Shown: positions 25,685 through 37,900 of the stretch, piece after piece
Layout: each line of letters begins with the position of its first letter
Numbering within the stretch: the stretch's first letter is position 1
Origin: Microbotryum silenes-acaulis
Taxonomy: Eukaryota; Basidiomycota; Microbotryomycetes; Microbotryales; Microbotryaceae
Direction of reading: 5' to 3'
Assembly (NCBI GenBank): GCA_003665825.1
Contig: QPFY01000003.1
Span: forward strand, 1,240,001 to 1,304,000
Length of the DNA stretch: 64,000 bases
The notes under the pieces: model-generated
Told to the model about the DNA's origin: nothing
What the model saw: the letters and a program-made list of their open reading frames with translations, nothing else
Databases searched by the model: none
Translations under genes and position numbers: made by a program

Positions 25685-25954
25685 TTAAAAACAGCGATTT
25701 TAGGTACATTCCTTAACTCACACTTTTTTTACTAGTTAGAGTAATCTGCGTAGGCAGACCTAGTCACGTGCGCTACCCAACTTCGCTTCACTCGCTTCGC
25801 CTATTCGCGCTCCCTCGATTTCTCTCGATGCTCCTTTTTCACAGCGGCCCTAATTGCCAGTTCTAGCTTGATTGCCCTTCTGCACCTCTTCTTCTCCGTA
25901 TCGGTCTTGCCCTCTCTCTCCAGCGGTGCATAGCCCCGTCTTCTTGTGTAAGAA

Positions 25955-26035
25955 TCCAGCCGAAGGTTACGTTATCAAAAATTGGGGGTCCCCAGCCTGG
26001 AAATATTATTGAGCGCCTGGTTTTTTCCTGGACAT
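25955..26035. repeat. Dispersed repeat, copy 2
   Basis: Counterpart of 9722-9800 in the same orientation: GCCGAAGGTTACG, CAAAAATTGGGGG, TCCCCAGCCTGGAAA, then a TTTTTTCCTGGACAT block. Confidence 0.65.
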
Positions 26036-27881
26036 GAGGGGATTGCAACACCGCGTTCAGTTGCAACTTTTGAGCTCGGACCTACACAGGTGCAGTTCAC
26101 CGAACTAGCCGCGTTAAAATTCTGATGGCCGCTGTGAAACTGAAACTGAAATCGGCGACTGTCCACAGCAACTACTCTCTTGACATCATCATCGAACTTG
26201 GTCTATCTTCGATCGTCGATCCGGCTACTGCGACGCGAGCAAGGCGGGCAGATGAGTTAGAACCATTCCGTTTTGCAATTCCTGTTGATCGTCCAATCCC
26301 GCTCAGGCTCCACCTCGCGATCCGGGGCACTTGGTACTTGAAGCCTGAAGTTCCTTCATCGCCGAATCGTGGTTCGGCCGGCACGGGCGTCGGCAGAGGA
26401 TGTTTTCTGGGGCGGCTGACTTACTGCGCGCCTGGTGGGCAGTAGTGGGCCCGCTTCGGAAACTAGCACGTGAAACGTTCCCCGAACCCGACGGACGACA
26501 GACTGGCGGCTCCGGATTTCTTGAGCCATGCCCTCGACTGAAGAAGCCTGCTTCTTCGGCGGAATTCTTGGTGACGACATCGAGCGAGTGTCTTGGTTGC
26601 GAAAGGACTATAGGACCTAGGTGGGTAGTGGGTCGTGTGGGTATGGGTATAATAACTTGCCTTGTTTGCCATCCTTGTTGGTGCTGCCAAAAAAAGTTGG
26701 GGGCTCGATAAGCGCGCAAGATCGACTCGAAGTAGTGTGTACCTACGATCGGGCATGAGAATGGACCCAAATCGTACTCGAACGCCCGTGCGTCGCTTTC
26801 AATTAGCACAAGCTCAGCGGTAGCTGATAAGAAGCAGATATGCAATGCACTATCTACTGATGGGCGGTGCAATGGCAGGTTCCAGGGAACGTTTTTGGCC
26901 TACACGGGGGCGGAGATGGTGGTTTTTTGCATTTTTGGAGGCAAGGGGAAGGGGAGCGACCCTGATCAAAAAGATTCCTTGATGCTTGCTGATCAACTCG
27001 AGCCCGAGCTCGGCAGTCGGTCGATCGGCCGGCCAATCGCGGCGTCTGAAACAGGGTACTCGGCAGGCACGGCGCAAGTGCATGCATCGAGCGCCGACGG
27101 GCTAGGAAGATAGAATTTTTCGGAGCTGCTACGGGAGCGTGTGGTGTAACTCCTGAATCGGAACTCCTTCAGAAGAAATTGTTCATAGTATCTTGGGGGC
27201 TGCCACCAGTGGAAAGTCGTGGTGCAGCGTCAGCTATACGCTGGATCGCCGTCGCCCAATTGGCACTGCATCCGCGCTCAAGAAGTGATTCGAATTCTGC
27301 TCCGAGTCAGTGCTCAGGATGGCCATTGACGGTACATCGGCGGCCGAAGCCTCGAGAAAATTCAAAGTATATGGAATTTAGGTACGAGAGCTGTGACTCG
27401 AGCAAGCAAGGTCCCCTGGCTCACCTGTAGCGAGCAGCAAGCTCGAAAAGTGAAGTCCGGGCGAGCTGACCTGCGCTCGGATTACGTAGGCTGGGTTGCA
27501 GCCGGGCGTATGGGCGAGCGCCCAAGCAGGCCCAAGGCAGGTGCAATGGCAGCTGGCCGTTGACTTTAGTCTCTCACACCCCATCCTGGTCGTCGATTGC
27601 ACCCACCTTCGTTTCCACACTGGCTCGCGCTTCGCTTTGAACCCTTGCACAGCAGCGACACAGTTTTTGACACGACAGCTCACGACTGACGACCTAGGTG
27701 TGCCATTAATCTTAGCTTCACGTGGATAGATAGATAGGATCCGACTGGCAGCTCGGATCGGCTCAGACTCGACTCGACTCGAACTGGAGCGCGCGATCGA
27801 GTCTCGGGCGGCCGACCCACGACGAGCAGCGTCGAGCAGTGAGCACCGAGGTAGGAGGGCGTCGTAGGGAGTAGCACGGTG

Positions 27882-30800
27882 ATGCTTGCTCGATCAGGGC
27901 GAATCGATTCATTGAATCAGGTCGCGAATGGTGTCACGATGGCCCTGGATGCGCACCCGACCGATCTGAAGCGGTCCGGGTCTTTGGTGCGACGCCCAGC
28001 GCACCAGCAACACCAGCCGCCGCCGCCGCCCCAGTGCCAGGAGCCCCAGCAGGCCCAGCTCCAACACCAGCAGCATCAGCCGTTCCAGCGGTCGTCCGCC
28101 GCACCGTCGCCCGTCGCAGGCTCATCGGGCACATCCCCTGCCTCTGCATCGACTCTATCACCCTGGTCCAATCTGACCCCGTCGACGAGTACCCACGTCT
28201 CACCGACGCCGTCGAGCCACTCGAGTTCGACCTCGGTGTCGAGCGCCGGCACCGCGTCGAGGAACTCGGGCTTTGTCGTCACATCCCGTGCGCGAGACTA
28301 TCAGCCTCGGCCAACGAGCAGCTCCGCGCCGCTCGAAGTCGCTGACGGCCACCATGATCCCATCGCATCGACCTCGGCTTCGACTTCGAACTCGACATAT
28401 TCGATTACCTCGTCCTTAACACCGCCCGCGTCGACCTCACGAGCCACACGCCCGACGGTGATAACCTACAACAGCCGCCAGCCCCACCCGTCGCCCTTCT
28501 GCCGCAAGCCGTCTGACTCGTCATCGAGAAGCGGCCACGGCGACGGCGCGCCTCCGAACCCAAATCTCGTCGCCTCACCCGACTCGAATGCCCCCAAGAC
28601 GACGCTGCACCTCTCGAGCTCGATTGACGCGCATGGCCGCCGCATGGTCAACCAGTACGTTCGCCTCAAGACGATCGGCCAAGGCTCGCACGGCAAAGTA
28701 TGGCTCTGCGCCGAACCGATAGTGCCCGAAGGCGACGAGGACGACGAGAGTGACGATGCCAAGCGTGACGAAGACAATGCTTTGTTCGACGAGGACATCG
28801 TCGCCGCTGCTGCCCGACGGATGAGCAAGGGCAAGGGTCCTCGAGCTGACCGTTGGGAGCACGAGATCGAAGCCGGCAACGTCCGCTACTGCGCCATCAA
28901 GTCCGTCGCACGCGAAGGGACCGGTCGAGGCAAGAGTTTACGCGCCGCCAAAGGTCGTAAATCGTCCTCCCAGACGAGTGGTGGTATTGGTGCCGACGAC
29001 AAGGTCAAGCGCGAGGTCGCCATCATGAAGCAGCTCGATCACCCTAACATCGTTCGCCTCAAGGAGGTCATTGATGATGCCAAGAGCAAAAAGGTCTTCA
29101 TGGGTCCGTGTCCGGCGTGTCCAAATGTGTATCTCGAGTTGTGACGGAAGCTGATCACGCACCTTTCTTGCACACAGTCCTGGAGTTCATGTCGGGAGGC
29201 CAGATCGCGTGGCAAGACGATAACAAACAGCCAACCATGTCTGTCGACGAAGCAAGGCGTACTTTCCGTGATGTTGTGCTGGGACTCGAATACTGTGAGT
29301 GTACTGGAATCAGTGCCGCTGTGTGACGCATGTCTGACCACCCTGTACGGACTTGCCTCCCAGTGCACTACCACGGAATCATCCACCGCGATATCAAGCC
29401 AGCGAATCTGCTCTGGAACGACGATCACAGCGTCGTCAAAATATCGGATTTCGGAGTGTCGCACGTCTCGGAGGCCCTGCGGAGAGCTTCGCCGGATGCT
29501 CAGCAGGATGGATCGAAAGAGGGCACCCCCAAAGGCGACGACGACAAAGCGCTTCGAAAAACGGCTGGTAGCCCTGCTTTTTTTGCGCCGGAGCTTTGTC
29601 ACCCCAGCGATTACACGCCGACGCCGACGGGCAGTGTCTACGAAGCCTCGATAGGCGGCGGTAACTACTTCCCCTCCGGTGCTCGGGATTCTCCCTCGCT
29701 CGCTTCGAATTACGGAGCTGCGTCGACGCCTAGCGACCAAGTTCCGGTCGAAGTCGATACAACGGCACCGAACGGCCTTCCGCTATCCCCTTACTTCATC
29801 TCCAAACCCCTACTGCCTCCAGACCCCTCGAGACCGCGTGCTCGCGCCCCGATTGCCCAAGGCATCGACGTCTGGGCGCTCGGCGTGACCCTGTACTGCC
29901 TGCTCTTCGGCGACACGCCCTTCATGGCCCGCACCGAGTACGAGTTGTACAACATCATCGTCAAAGAGCCTGTTCAAGTACCGGCAGTGATGGGTATGGA
30001 GAGGGCGTGGTCTGGCGTGGGCCCGGCGTGGGCAGGAGCCGCCGACGGAGTTGAGGGCCGCGAAGCCGTTGATTTGCTCTCCCGATTGCTCGAAAAGGAT
30101 CCCAGCAGACGCATCACGCTGCCTGAGGTCAAGGTGAGCCGCGACTCTGGTGACCTCGAAGAGCATCTATATCTTCACACTGACATTTGCATCTGCTCGA
30201 CGACAGAAACATCCTTGGGTGCTTCGCAATCTCGAGTCGTCGCCGGACTCATGGCTGTACGAGACCGATGTCGGCAAGTCCGAATCCGTCGTCGTGACCG
30301 AAGAGGATGTGCAGCACGCGACACAAGAGCGTGGGGCTTCCGACACGCTGCCTGCAATTCGCAACGGACCCGGCATCCGACGTGCCCTCAGTGCGGCACT
30401 CGTTCGTTTCCCTGGGTTTGCTCGAATGAAGCGGATCGAGCGAACGCCGAATGCGGTACCGAGGTCCCGTTCCAAGAGCGGTAGTTCGAACAGCCAAAGC
30501 ATCACCGACGCGCCGACGCGAACGCCTTCGCATTCGAGCCGCCACTCCCCCGATGACAACGCGACCCGCAAGAAGACGAGTCTTGACTTCGGCATGGACC
30601 TCCGTCGCATGCTTTCACGTGAGGTATCGGTTTCCGGAAGTGGGCGCAGCGCGAGTCCAGCCACTGCGAACGGCCGGGGAGGGTGGGGCAATCTCGGAAG
30701 ACCTCGGCAGGCGTCGGGACAATCCCTCGAGGGGACACCGACGACTCCGTCCTCGTCTTTACCCGTCAACCAAGCGTTCGTGGACCCCGAGCTCTGTCGC

Positions 30801-31841
30801 TCGTCGTCCACCTCCTCGCTCCGCAACGGTCGCGGCGGTTTCTCCTTCCAGCGCCCGAGCGGCCTGCGCAAAACCTCGGGGGATCCCGTTGAATTGGCTG
30901 CTGCTGCTGCTGCCGCGTCGCACCCTCCTTCTGATCAAGAGTCAAGCGGTCGTCGAACCCTCTCGCGCATGCTGTCCAAACTCGGCGGAGGCGGTAACAG
31001 CAATCGCCGTCTCAGTCGCCAGGCCTCGACCTCGGACGAGGAGGCCGCTGCGCATGGAGTCCACGCTGTCATACTCGAAGGTGCCCCCGCAGAGCGCTTC
31101 GGCAATGGAGGCGAAAAGTACGACTCTTTCGGGCGCGTCGTTCGTTCCAGCACCGAAGACGTCACGCCCTCTTCTATCCAGAACGTGGCCTCCGAAGCCA
31201 ATCGAGAGCGGGATGAAGACGACGTGATCGACTTGACCGAGTTCGAATACTCTGAATCGGATGACGACGACGATGTTGATGATGATGATGACGATGATGA
31301 CGACTTCCTTGCATCACCCCTTGCTCAAGCGGACAGCATCACCGGCTGGAGGGGGGAATTTGCCCCTTTCAACGTCGAGTGGCCGGGTGACAACGGAACA
31401 GCCCGAATGGTTCACGAGGTCGAGGCCAGCGATCATGACGACCAATACGGCATGCGACGAGGCAAGCATAACCCTGCCTCTCTGAAGACTATTGCGGACT
31501 CTACTCCTCGCGGCTCAATGCACCACGCGCTCTCGTCAAGGGCAGTCGACAACTCGGAGCCATCGCCCACGCCACCGCCTCTGATACGCCAGCACTCGGC
31601 CTCTCCCAGTCGTTCGTTGACCAAGCTCAGCATCGGTACTATGGAGCAACCGAGCCTGCTTCCGGAGGTTGCGAAAGAACCGAGTGCGCGCGGCTTGTCG
31701 GCTGGACCGGTCTTTAGCTCCCGCAAATGGGAAGCCTTTGCCGATGCCGAGGAGGAGGACGACAATGAGGACGAGGGCATTTTAATGGCTCCTCGTCGCC
31801 GTCGTGCTGCGACCATATCAAACACGCCACCTCTCGCCTAG
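27882..31841 (+). CDS. CaMKK/SNF1-activating-type serine/threonine kinase (Ssp1/Elm1/Sak1 group)
   Basis: Probable upstream kinase of SNF1/AMPK. Exons 27882-29103, 29178-29294, 29364-30133 and 30207-31841 give 1247 aa. Kinase motifs: IGQGSHGKVWL, CAIKSV (VAIK lysine), HPNIVRL, VLEFMSGGQI, HYHGIIHRDIKPANLLW, KISDFGVSHVSE, AGSPAFFAPEL, DVWALGVTLYCLLFGDTPF and DPSRRITLPEV, with KHPWV across the last splice. Two large insertions stand out: about 60 acidic residues between the glycine loop and the VAIK strand, and about 85 residues just after APE. The N-terminus is Gln/Pro/Ser-rich. A regulatory tail of some 540 residues is Ser-rich with acidic runs (DDDDDVDDDDDDDDD at about 31260-31300). Upstream-kinase group is inferred from the DFGVS/GSPAFFAPE pattern. 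Confidence 0.85.
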
Positions 31842-32376
31842 AGCAAGGATCAGCCTAACCGAGGACAATGCGTCTTTTCGATACCCCCATCCCTTGCGGC
31901 TCCACTCCTCCCACTTCCCCGCTCCACCCACTCCACCCACTCGCGTTGTACCACTATCTACATATACCTGCGACCATCATTCATATGTTTGTTGCTTCAG
32001 CCCACTCTCGTTCAAACTCTGGGTCACGAAATATGTCCACCACCAAAGCGTACACACTCGCTCTCGACACTTCCTTGACCTGTTCTCTCGCTAGTGTGCC
32101 TCAATGGTTAGTGGCCCTTATTCTGTCTTCTTCTCCTTTCTTTCTGTTCAAATTAGTTGGTCCGTTTTTTCGACCCGCGCAACGCCTCTTACACGGCCGC
32201 TGTCGGCCCTCATTTTTCTCTGCTCGCGCATCCCTCGCTTGCGGTTTCTGTTTCATAGACCTCATCCGCAGTCGTTCTCCCGATACAGACGTGTTCATTC
32301 GGACGATCTTGGCAAACTCAGAAACGATCATTGAGCGGGCTCTGATTACAATGCATCGTTACCCGGGAAACGGTCC
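31842..32376. other. Convergent 3' region of the kinase and WBP4-like genes
   Basis: CT-rich sequence with open frames on the plus strand that carry no recognisable domain; taken as 3' untranslated sequence. Confidence 0.5.
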
Positions 32377-33784
32377 CTACTTCTTCCTCACAGCATTCGC
32401 GCCATGCATTTTGCGCTTCTTGAAGCCGCTTGCCACCTTGAGCTTGTCCTGTTCCTCTTCGGCAACGGAGGGTTTGGCATCATCACCCTCTTCCTGTTTC
32501 ACCTCCCCTTCAGCTTCCGGAGGTTCCTCGAACTCCAACAACCCCTCATCACCAACCTCAACCTGACTCCACCCATTCCCTCGTTCCAATTTGGCTCTCT
32601 TCCTCGTTTCCTCAATCTCCTCCTTGATCCTCTTCTTCTCCCTTTCCCTCTCATCAATCTCTTGCTGTTCCTTGAGCGTCAAGATTTTACGCTTCAATTT
32701 GACGGGTCCGACTTTGCTCGGGTCGTAATCGTCTTCGTCGGCTGCGTAGGCTTTTTCGTTGAGGTATTTTGGGGCGGCCTTTGGTTGTTCTTGTTCCGGT
32801 TCTTCATGCTCGGCACCTTGTTCGTCTTCTCCTTCTTGTTTGACCTCGTTCTCTACTTTGACCCCGTTCGTATACCCAGGCGAATTCTGCATCCACTGAG
32901 GAGGAGGAGGGACTACGCGCGCGTTCATCGTAGTCACCCCCGACGTCGTTGACAAAGGTTTCTTCTTCTTGACGACCTCCCATTGCCCAATGACCCCCTC
33001 GGTCTGCCTCGTCTCTTTGTCCTTCTCCCTCGCTTCGATCGCAGGATCGACAATGACCGGCTCGTCTTTGAAGCCTAGGTCTGCGGCGGTCGTATAGGAT
33101 GCGAAAGGATCGGGGGGACCTGCCGGGGTTGGTTTGGAGGTGGAGGCATGGGGGGTTGAGGAGGTGCCTTCGCCAAGGTCGAGGGAGGAAGAGCCCATCG
33201 CTAATCGTGCGGCCTACGATGTAAGAGCAACACACAAACCTCATCAGCTTCGATCCGAAATCCAAACCGAAGACGAAGCCGAAGCCACTCGACTACGGAC
33301 TTTCTCGATCCTGGCCATCTCGTCGGCCTCCTCCTTCTTCTCCCTGTTCTCCCTCTCGCCACGCTTATAAATCTCCCTGATGTACCGCTCATAATGACCC
33401 TTATGTTTGAGACCGGTTTCGTGGTGAATGCGCGAGGGTTTGTCGTCGGCGATGTAGATGGAACAATATCTGGGGCAAGGAGGGAAAGGGTTAGGGGTGA
33501 TGGAAGGACGGGGAGGTGTGGGCAGTGAGGAAGGGGACTTGCTTGCACCAGTAGCGGTCTTTGGAGATCCAGTATTCGGTCCTGGTTCCAGGTTCCAGGT
33601 GTGAGGATGAAGTCTGTACGTGTCAGTTCTTGGCCGTGCACGAGAATGTGGATCGACTGCGAGCGTGACTTGAGGACAGCGACCCAGGGAAGTCGGCGCA
33701 TGAAACTCCAGTCACGCCAGCTGCGGAGTCGAGTCGAGTCGAGAGGGTCACCTGAGGGCAGTTGGAACGGAGTGAAACTTACAT
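32377..33784 (-). CDS. WBP4-like U1-type zinc-finger splicing protein
   Basis: Probable spliceosome-associated protein related to WBP4/FBP21. Exons in transcript order: 33784-33783 (AT), 33581-33543, 33469-33301 and 33213-32377 (348 aa). The start codon is split AT|G by intron 1 and intron 2 is GC-AG, both required by frame. The restored N-terminus begins MTEYWISKDRYWCKYC, continues SIYIADDKPSRIHHETGLKH, then KGHYERYIREIYKRG. This is a matrin/U1-type C2H2 finger (CX2C...HX5H) at residues 13-37, as at the N-terminus of human WBP4. The rest is acidic and basic low complexity with a coiled-coil (QQEIDEREREKKRIKEEIEE) and a basic C-terminus. No WW domain is visible. Head-to-head with the DMAC1-like gene. 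Confidence 0.8.
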
Positions 33785-33963
33785 CGTGGCTTAACGACGA
33801 TGACCCAACACTATCCAGCGTGGTAGCAGGCCAAGCCGAACGGGGCTCTTTCGCGCGGGGGCCGTTTCCCCCGAGTCTGAGTGTATGCACTCGTCGTTGT
33901 CATCGCCGTCGCCGTCGCCCTCTTCCTCCGCGCAGACGCAGCTGTTCCGTACACCGCAACGGC

Positions 33964-34326
33964 ATGTCGAACCTCATCCCGTCCACATTCCGGAGTACAC
34001 AATCACAAGCTCCCGTTCGTTCGGGCGACTCTCCCGGCGCACTGGCCTCGACCGAGTGCGAATTTTGTCGTCTCAGCGGCACCGCGACCTTCGCCTTCGT
34101 CAGTCTGTACGCCTTCAACCAGGCGCGCAAACCTATCTATGGACCGCTGGGGAGGATCGTGGCGGTTTTGGGGGGAACAAGTGCGTTTGCACGGGTTTGA
34201 CGAGGTGGGCGACGTCATGTGCTGACCCGGCCCATTTTAGGTTTCTTGGCCGCTGCGGTGGGGAGATGGAATGTCGTTCAGTCGACACCACCGAAACAAG
34301 ATGAACCAGTTACGTCTCGGCTGTGA
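33964..34326 (+). CDS. DMAC1-like small mitochondrial membrane protein
   Basis: Exons 33964-34180 and 34241-34326 give 100 aa. After a Ser/Arg-rich N-terminus comes the conserved block STECEFCRLSGTATFAFVSL (CX2C motif plus hydrophobic helix), then YAFNQARKPIYGPLGRIVAV, and after the splice SFLAAAVGRWNVVQSTPPK. CXXC followed by two short membrane segments is the signature I associate with the DMAC1/DUF4536 family, linked in animals to assembly of the distal membrane arm of complex I. The function in fungi is inferred. The larger open frame starting at 33601 is not the gene. It diverges from the WBP4-like gene by 179 bp. Confidence 0.72.
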
Positions 34327-34975
34327 CGAGTTCGTTCGCTGGGATGCCGCCGAATGGTCACCATTTTGCAGTGGATCCGAGACTCGCGTACCGTGCTGGC
34401 CAACACGAACGGAGTGTAAAATCGCCGCCGCCGGTGGACTCGATGCCCAAATCCGCTCGCACTGTCGTGGTCCTCTGCAAGATCGACACTTGGAGAGGTC
34501 GAGCCTCTCAACTTCACACTTCAAACGCACTTCCCGCAAAAAACACTCTTATCGGCGGATTCACCGTGATCATCCGATGTCCGGTCCCGAACTTTGCGAG
34601 ATTCGACCGTTCCCGGGCAAGCTTTCGATAAATACAGCCCCTGGCTTGTTTCAAGATCTCAGCTCATCCTCGACGTTTTTGATGAAACCCACCGATCACG
34701 AAGTGAGAGAAACGTTCCAGCCTAGCTGCCTCGATCTCGCCGCCACCAGAGCATCGCCGAGACTTCATTTCGCGAGGCTGAGCCCTCCTCGACTTGCGAT
34801 CCAATGCAACTAGTACAGCTACAGTGCCGAAATCTGACACTTGGGAATGTTCTCACCTCGAGCCTTGTCACTGAACCCCGGAGAAGAAGTGCCCAGTTTG
34901 GACGCAATCCAATAGTATTACAATGTACCGACGAAACCCAAACCCATCTACTCGATTCTTGATCGTTGTGTCCCT
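34327..34975. other. Convergent 3' region
   Basis: Lies between the 3' ends of the DMAC1-like gene and the ADP1-type transporter. Overlapping short frames only; no gene, repeat or RNA recognised. Confidence 0.5.
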
Positions 34976-37900
34976 CTATCGTCGTTCTTTGACGAGCACA
35001 ACAAGAGCGACAAAGGAAAGTGCCGTAAAGATGACAAATACGCTCAACAGGAGGGTCATGTCGGGGAACCAAAAGGCCTGTTGGGGGGAGGGCAAAAGAA
35101 AGTGTCAGTCGACGATCGGGACTTGCCGACTTCTCTTCGAGACAGCTCACCTGGGCGTTGAAACCAAACATGGAGAGGATGGTGGCTGCGGGGACCTCGA
35201 TATCGACACCGTCTGTTACACATGAAAAAAGCTTTCTTGATCAGCGCTTGACAAATACGGGGTGCCGTAGGAGAAGAACTTACAGCGATGATCCCTCAAC
35301 TGAAGGTACCGGACTTCGTTGACGAGGAACGCCTCGAAAGCGGCGTGGAAGAATGACGTCGTTTCGAGCCACTGCAGCCACCAGGGGAGCTTGTCGCGAT
35401 TGATCAACAGGCCGGCGAAAAGTAAGCTGTGGTCGAAAGAAGAAAGTTCAATGCCTTAGCTGGATGCCGGAGACATGACGAAAGAGTCAAAGCCACGACT
35501 GACTTGAACAACATGATCAAACTTCCAATCAAACTGGCGACTCCAGCGTCCTTGATGATGACCGAGAGGAATAAGACCACACTCGAAGCACTAAGGTTGA
35601 ACGCGACGAGGACCATAACGAAACGCCAGAACGAACCGACGGTCGGCACGAGGCCCACGGGCGAGTAGATAATGGCCGCAAAGACGAAAGGCGGGATGAC
35701 ACGCAGGGGGACGATGTCGAAGAGGAGCTTGGCGGTGAAGTACGCTGCTGGGGTATAATATCCGTTCGCTCGCTCCCGGGTGAAAAGTAGGCGTTCCGCA
35801 GCGAACGCGTCCAGGGTTGTGAGACAACTGAAGCCGAAGAGGGAGAGGCAGAAGAAGCCCAGTCCCATTCGGTTCTGGAAGCCGGGGATGTCCTCGCTGT
35901 TTGGGCATGTCTCACAGTCAGGTAAATATCATGAATCTCAAGTCTTTACCCGAGCATGAACTCACGTCAATCCTCGAAACAAGAAGGCACAGATCCCTGC
36001 GAGCACATGTCGAGAGAAATCATTAGCGGCACCTTGCTAGCCTCGCTCGCACCCGATGCTCACCTGCAACAACAACGGCCACAGCGTAGTGTGCGAGCAT
36101 CAATTGCGGGTTGCGGTACAAGTTCTTAAATGACCTTCCACTCAAGATCTTGAACTGGGTCCACCCATTAGCCCGCTTGAAGTTGCGCAGCACGACCCTT
36201 TGGCCTTGGACGTGGCCATTCTCCCGCGCCGCCGAACCGGCAGCTGTGATCTCTGAACGCGTCGCGGCGGCAATGTCACTCTTGGCGAAAGCGTCCACGA
36301 GCCGAGTCAACCTGAGAGGAACCTCGACTTGAGGTGTGTCGCGACCCGAGCTCGAGCCACTGAGGAGTCGCATCGAGAGCTTGGATGTACCCTTCCCGTT
36401 CGTCGAGGTGGTTTCGGCCTCAGCATCGGTAGGGTCCGTTGGCTGACGTCGGCGACGAGTCGTGCGTTGAACACCGAGCTCGGGATCCGGCACAGTCACG
36501 GCATCTTCTTCGCCCTCGAGTTGGATCAGCGCCGCTTCAGCCTCAGCAGGCGCGATATCACTCGGCTTCTTCTCAGTTGCCATGGTAAGGTCGATGAGGT
36601 AATCGGCGATATTGAAGCCAGGTGGGCAAGCCCATCCGATGTCTTTGAAGTACGCTTGGCAATCCTTGGCCGAGCCCGAGTAGACCATCTTTCCGCTGGC
36701 AAGCAGGACGAGCTTGTCAAATAATGCAACGATGTTGGACTGCGGCTGGTGGATCGTGAAGACGACGGTGCGCTTGTACACTCGCGAGAGCTGCACGAGC
36801 GATTCGATGACGTTGAATGCATTGAAGGAATCGAGGCCTGCATGCATCATCATCACCACTCAAAAGTCAGCAGGGCTCCCTTTTCCTGGTCCTAGAACTA
36901 TCGCCGCGAGCTGACCTGAGGTGCACTCATCCAAGAACAGGATCGAAGGGCTCGTCACAAGCTCGCACGCGATCGAGACCCGACGCTTCTCCCCACCCGA
37001 GATCGAGCGATGACCACTTTCACCAATTCGGCTGTCTCGAATGTGCAGGATACCCAGCTCATGCATCGTCTCGAGTGTGCGCATTTTCTTGTCTTCCAAA
37101 GACATGTCGCGAGGCAACCGAAGAAGGGCCGAGTACAGCACCGTTTCGTACACGGTCAAGGTGCCGAGCAGTGTGTCTTCTTGATCAACGAAGCCGACGA
37201 CTTGGCGATAGTCAGAATCGCCTACTTGCTGTCCGTTGACGAGGATATCGCCTTCGACGGTGCCGCGCTTCGACTTTCGCGCGAGCAAGTCGAGGAATGT
37301 CGATTTGCCGGCTCCAGATGCACCCATCACGGCCATGATCTCTCCGGGTTTGACAGATCCGCTGATGTTGTCGAGGACCACTCGACCGTTCGGTAGTGTG
37401 TAGGTCAAGTTAGAGAACTGCAAAGCTGCGGGGATATGATCCTCGAGCAGGGATTTGTTCGTCGTGCCGTTCGATCCTCCATGCTTGGGCAAGCGGATGC
37501 GACCGCCCAAGAACGAGTATTCGCTTGTCGTGTCGGCACGTCCCAAATACCAGAAGACTGTAGCGATGTCGACCTACGTGTAAGCTCGCAGCGAACTCTG
37601 TCTGTACAAGGAACATGGACCTACGGAAAATGCCCAGCAACAGAACAGCGACAGCGATGGCGATCGTGACGACAACATACGTCTTGTCGTTCGGTTTGGG
37701 CGGAACAATGAAACCAGGCACTTCGCTCGCTCGGAGACATTCGCCGGCTGTGCACCGGAGTGTGATGTAGCTATCCCCAAAGATGTCGTTGATCAACTGG
37801 TTCATGGCCGGTTCTTCGAACTTGCTGTCCTCGCCTGATCGGGTGCTGAACTTGGTCGGCCCTTTGATCTCTTCGTCGAGAAACTCGGTGATATCTGGCG

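Larger units (their letters stand above)
24912..27881. other. Three-kilobase gene-free region with mobile-element debris
   Basis: No convincing coding sequence. It holds imperfect 15-bp tandem repeats (25118-25166), a 19-bp palindrome (25244-25262), a Helitron-type 3' end (25661-25684), copy 2 of a dispersed repeat (25955-26035) and, on the right, the promoter and leader of the kinase gene. Confidence 0.6.

Noticed and set aside
31868..32566. 232-aa plus-strand open frame after the kinase
   Set aside because: Lies in the kinase 3' region and runs antisense into the WBP4-like gene; no domain.
33601..34200. 199-aa plus-strand open frame
   Set aside because: Only its end (from 33964) matches the DMAC1-like family; the rest is antisense to the WBP4-like leader.
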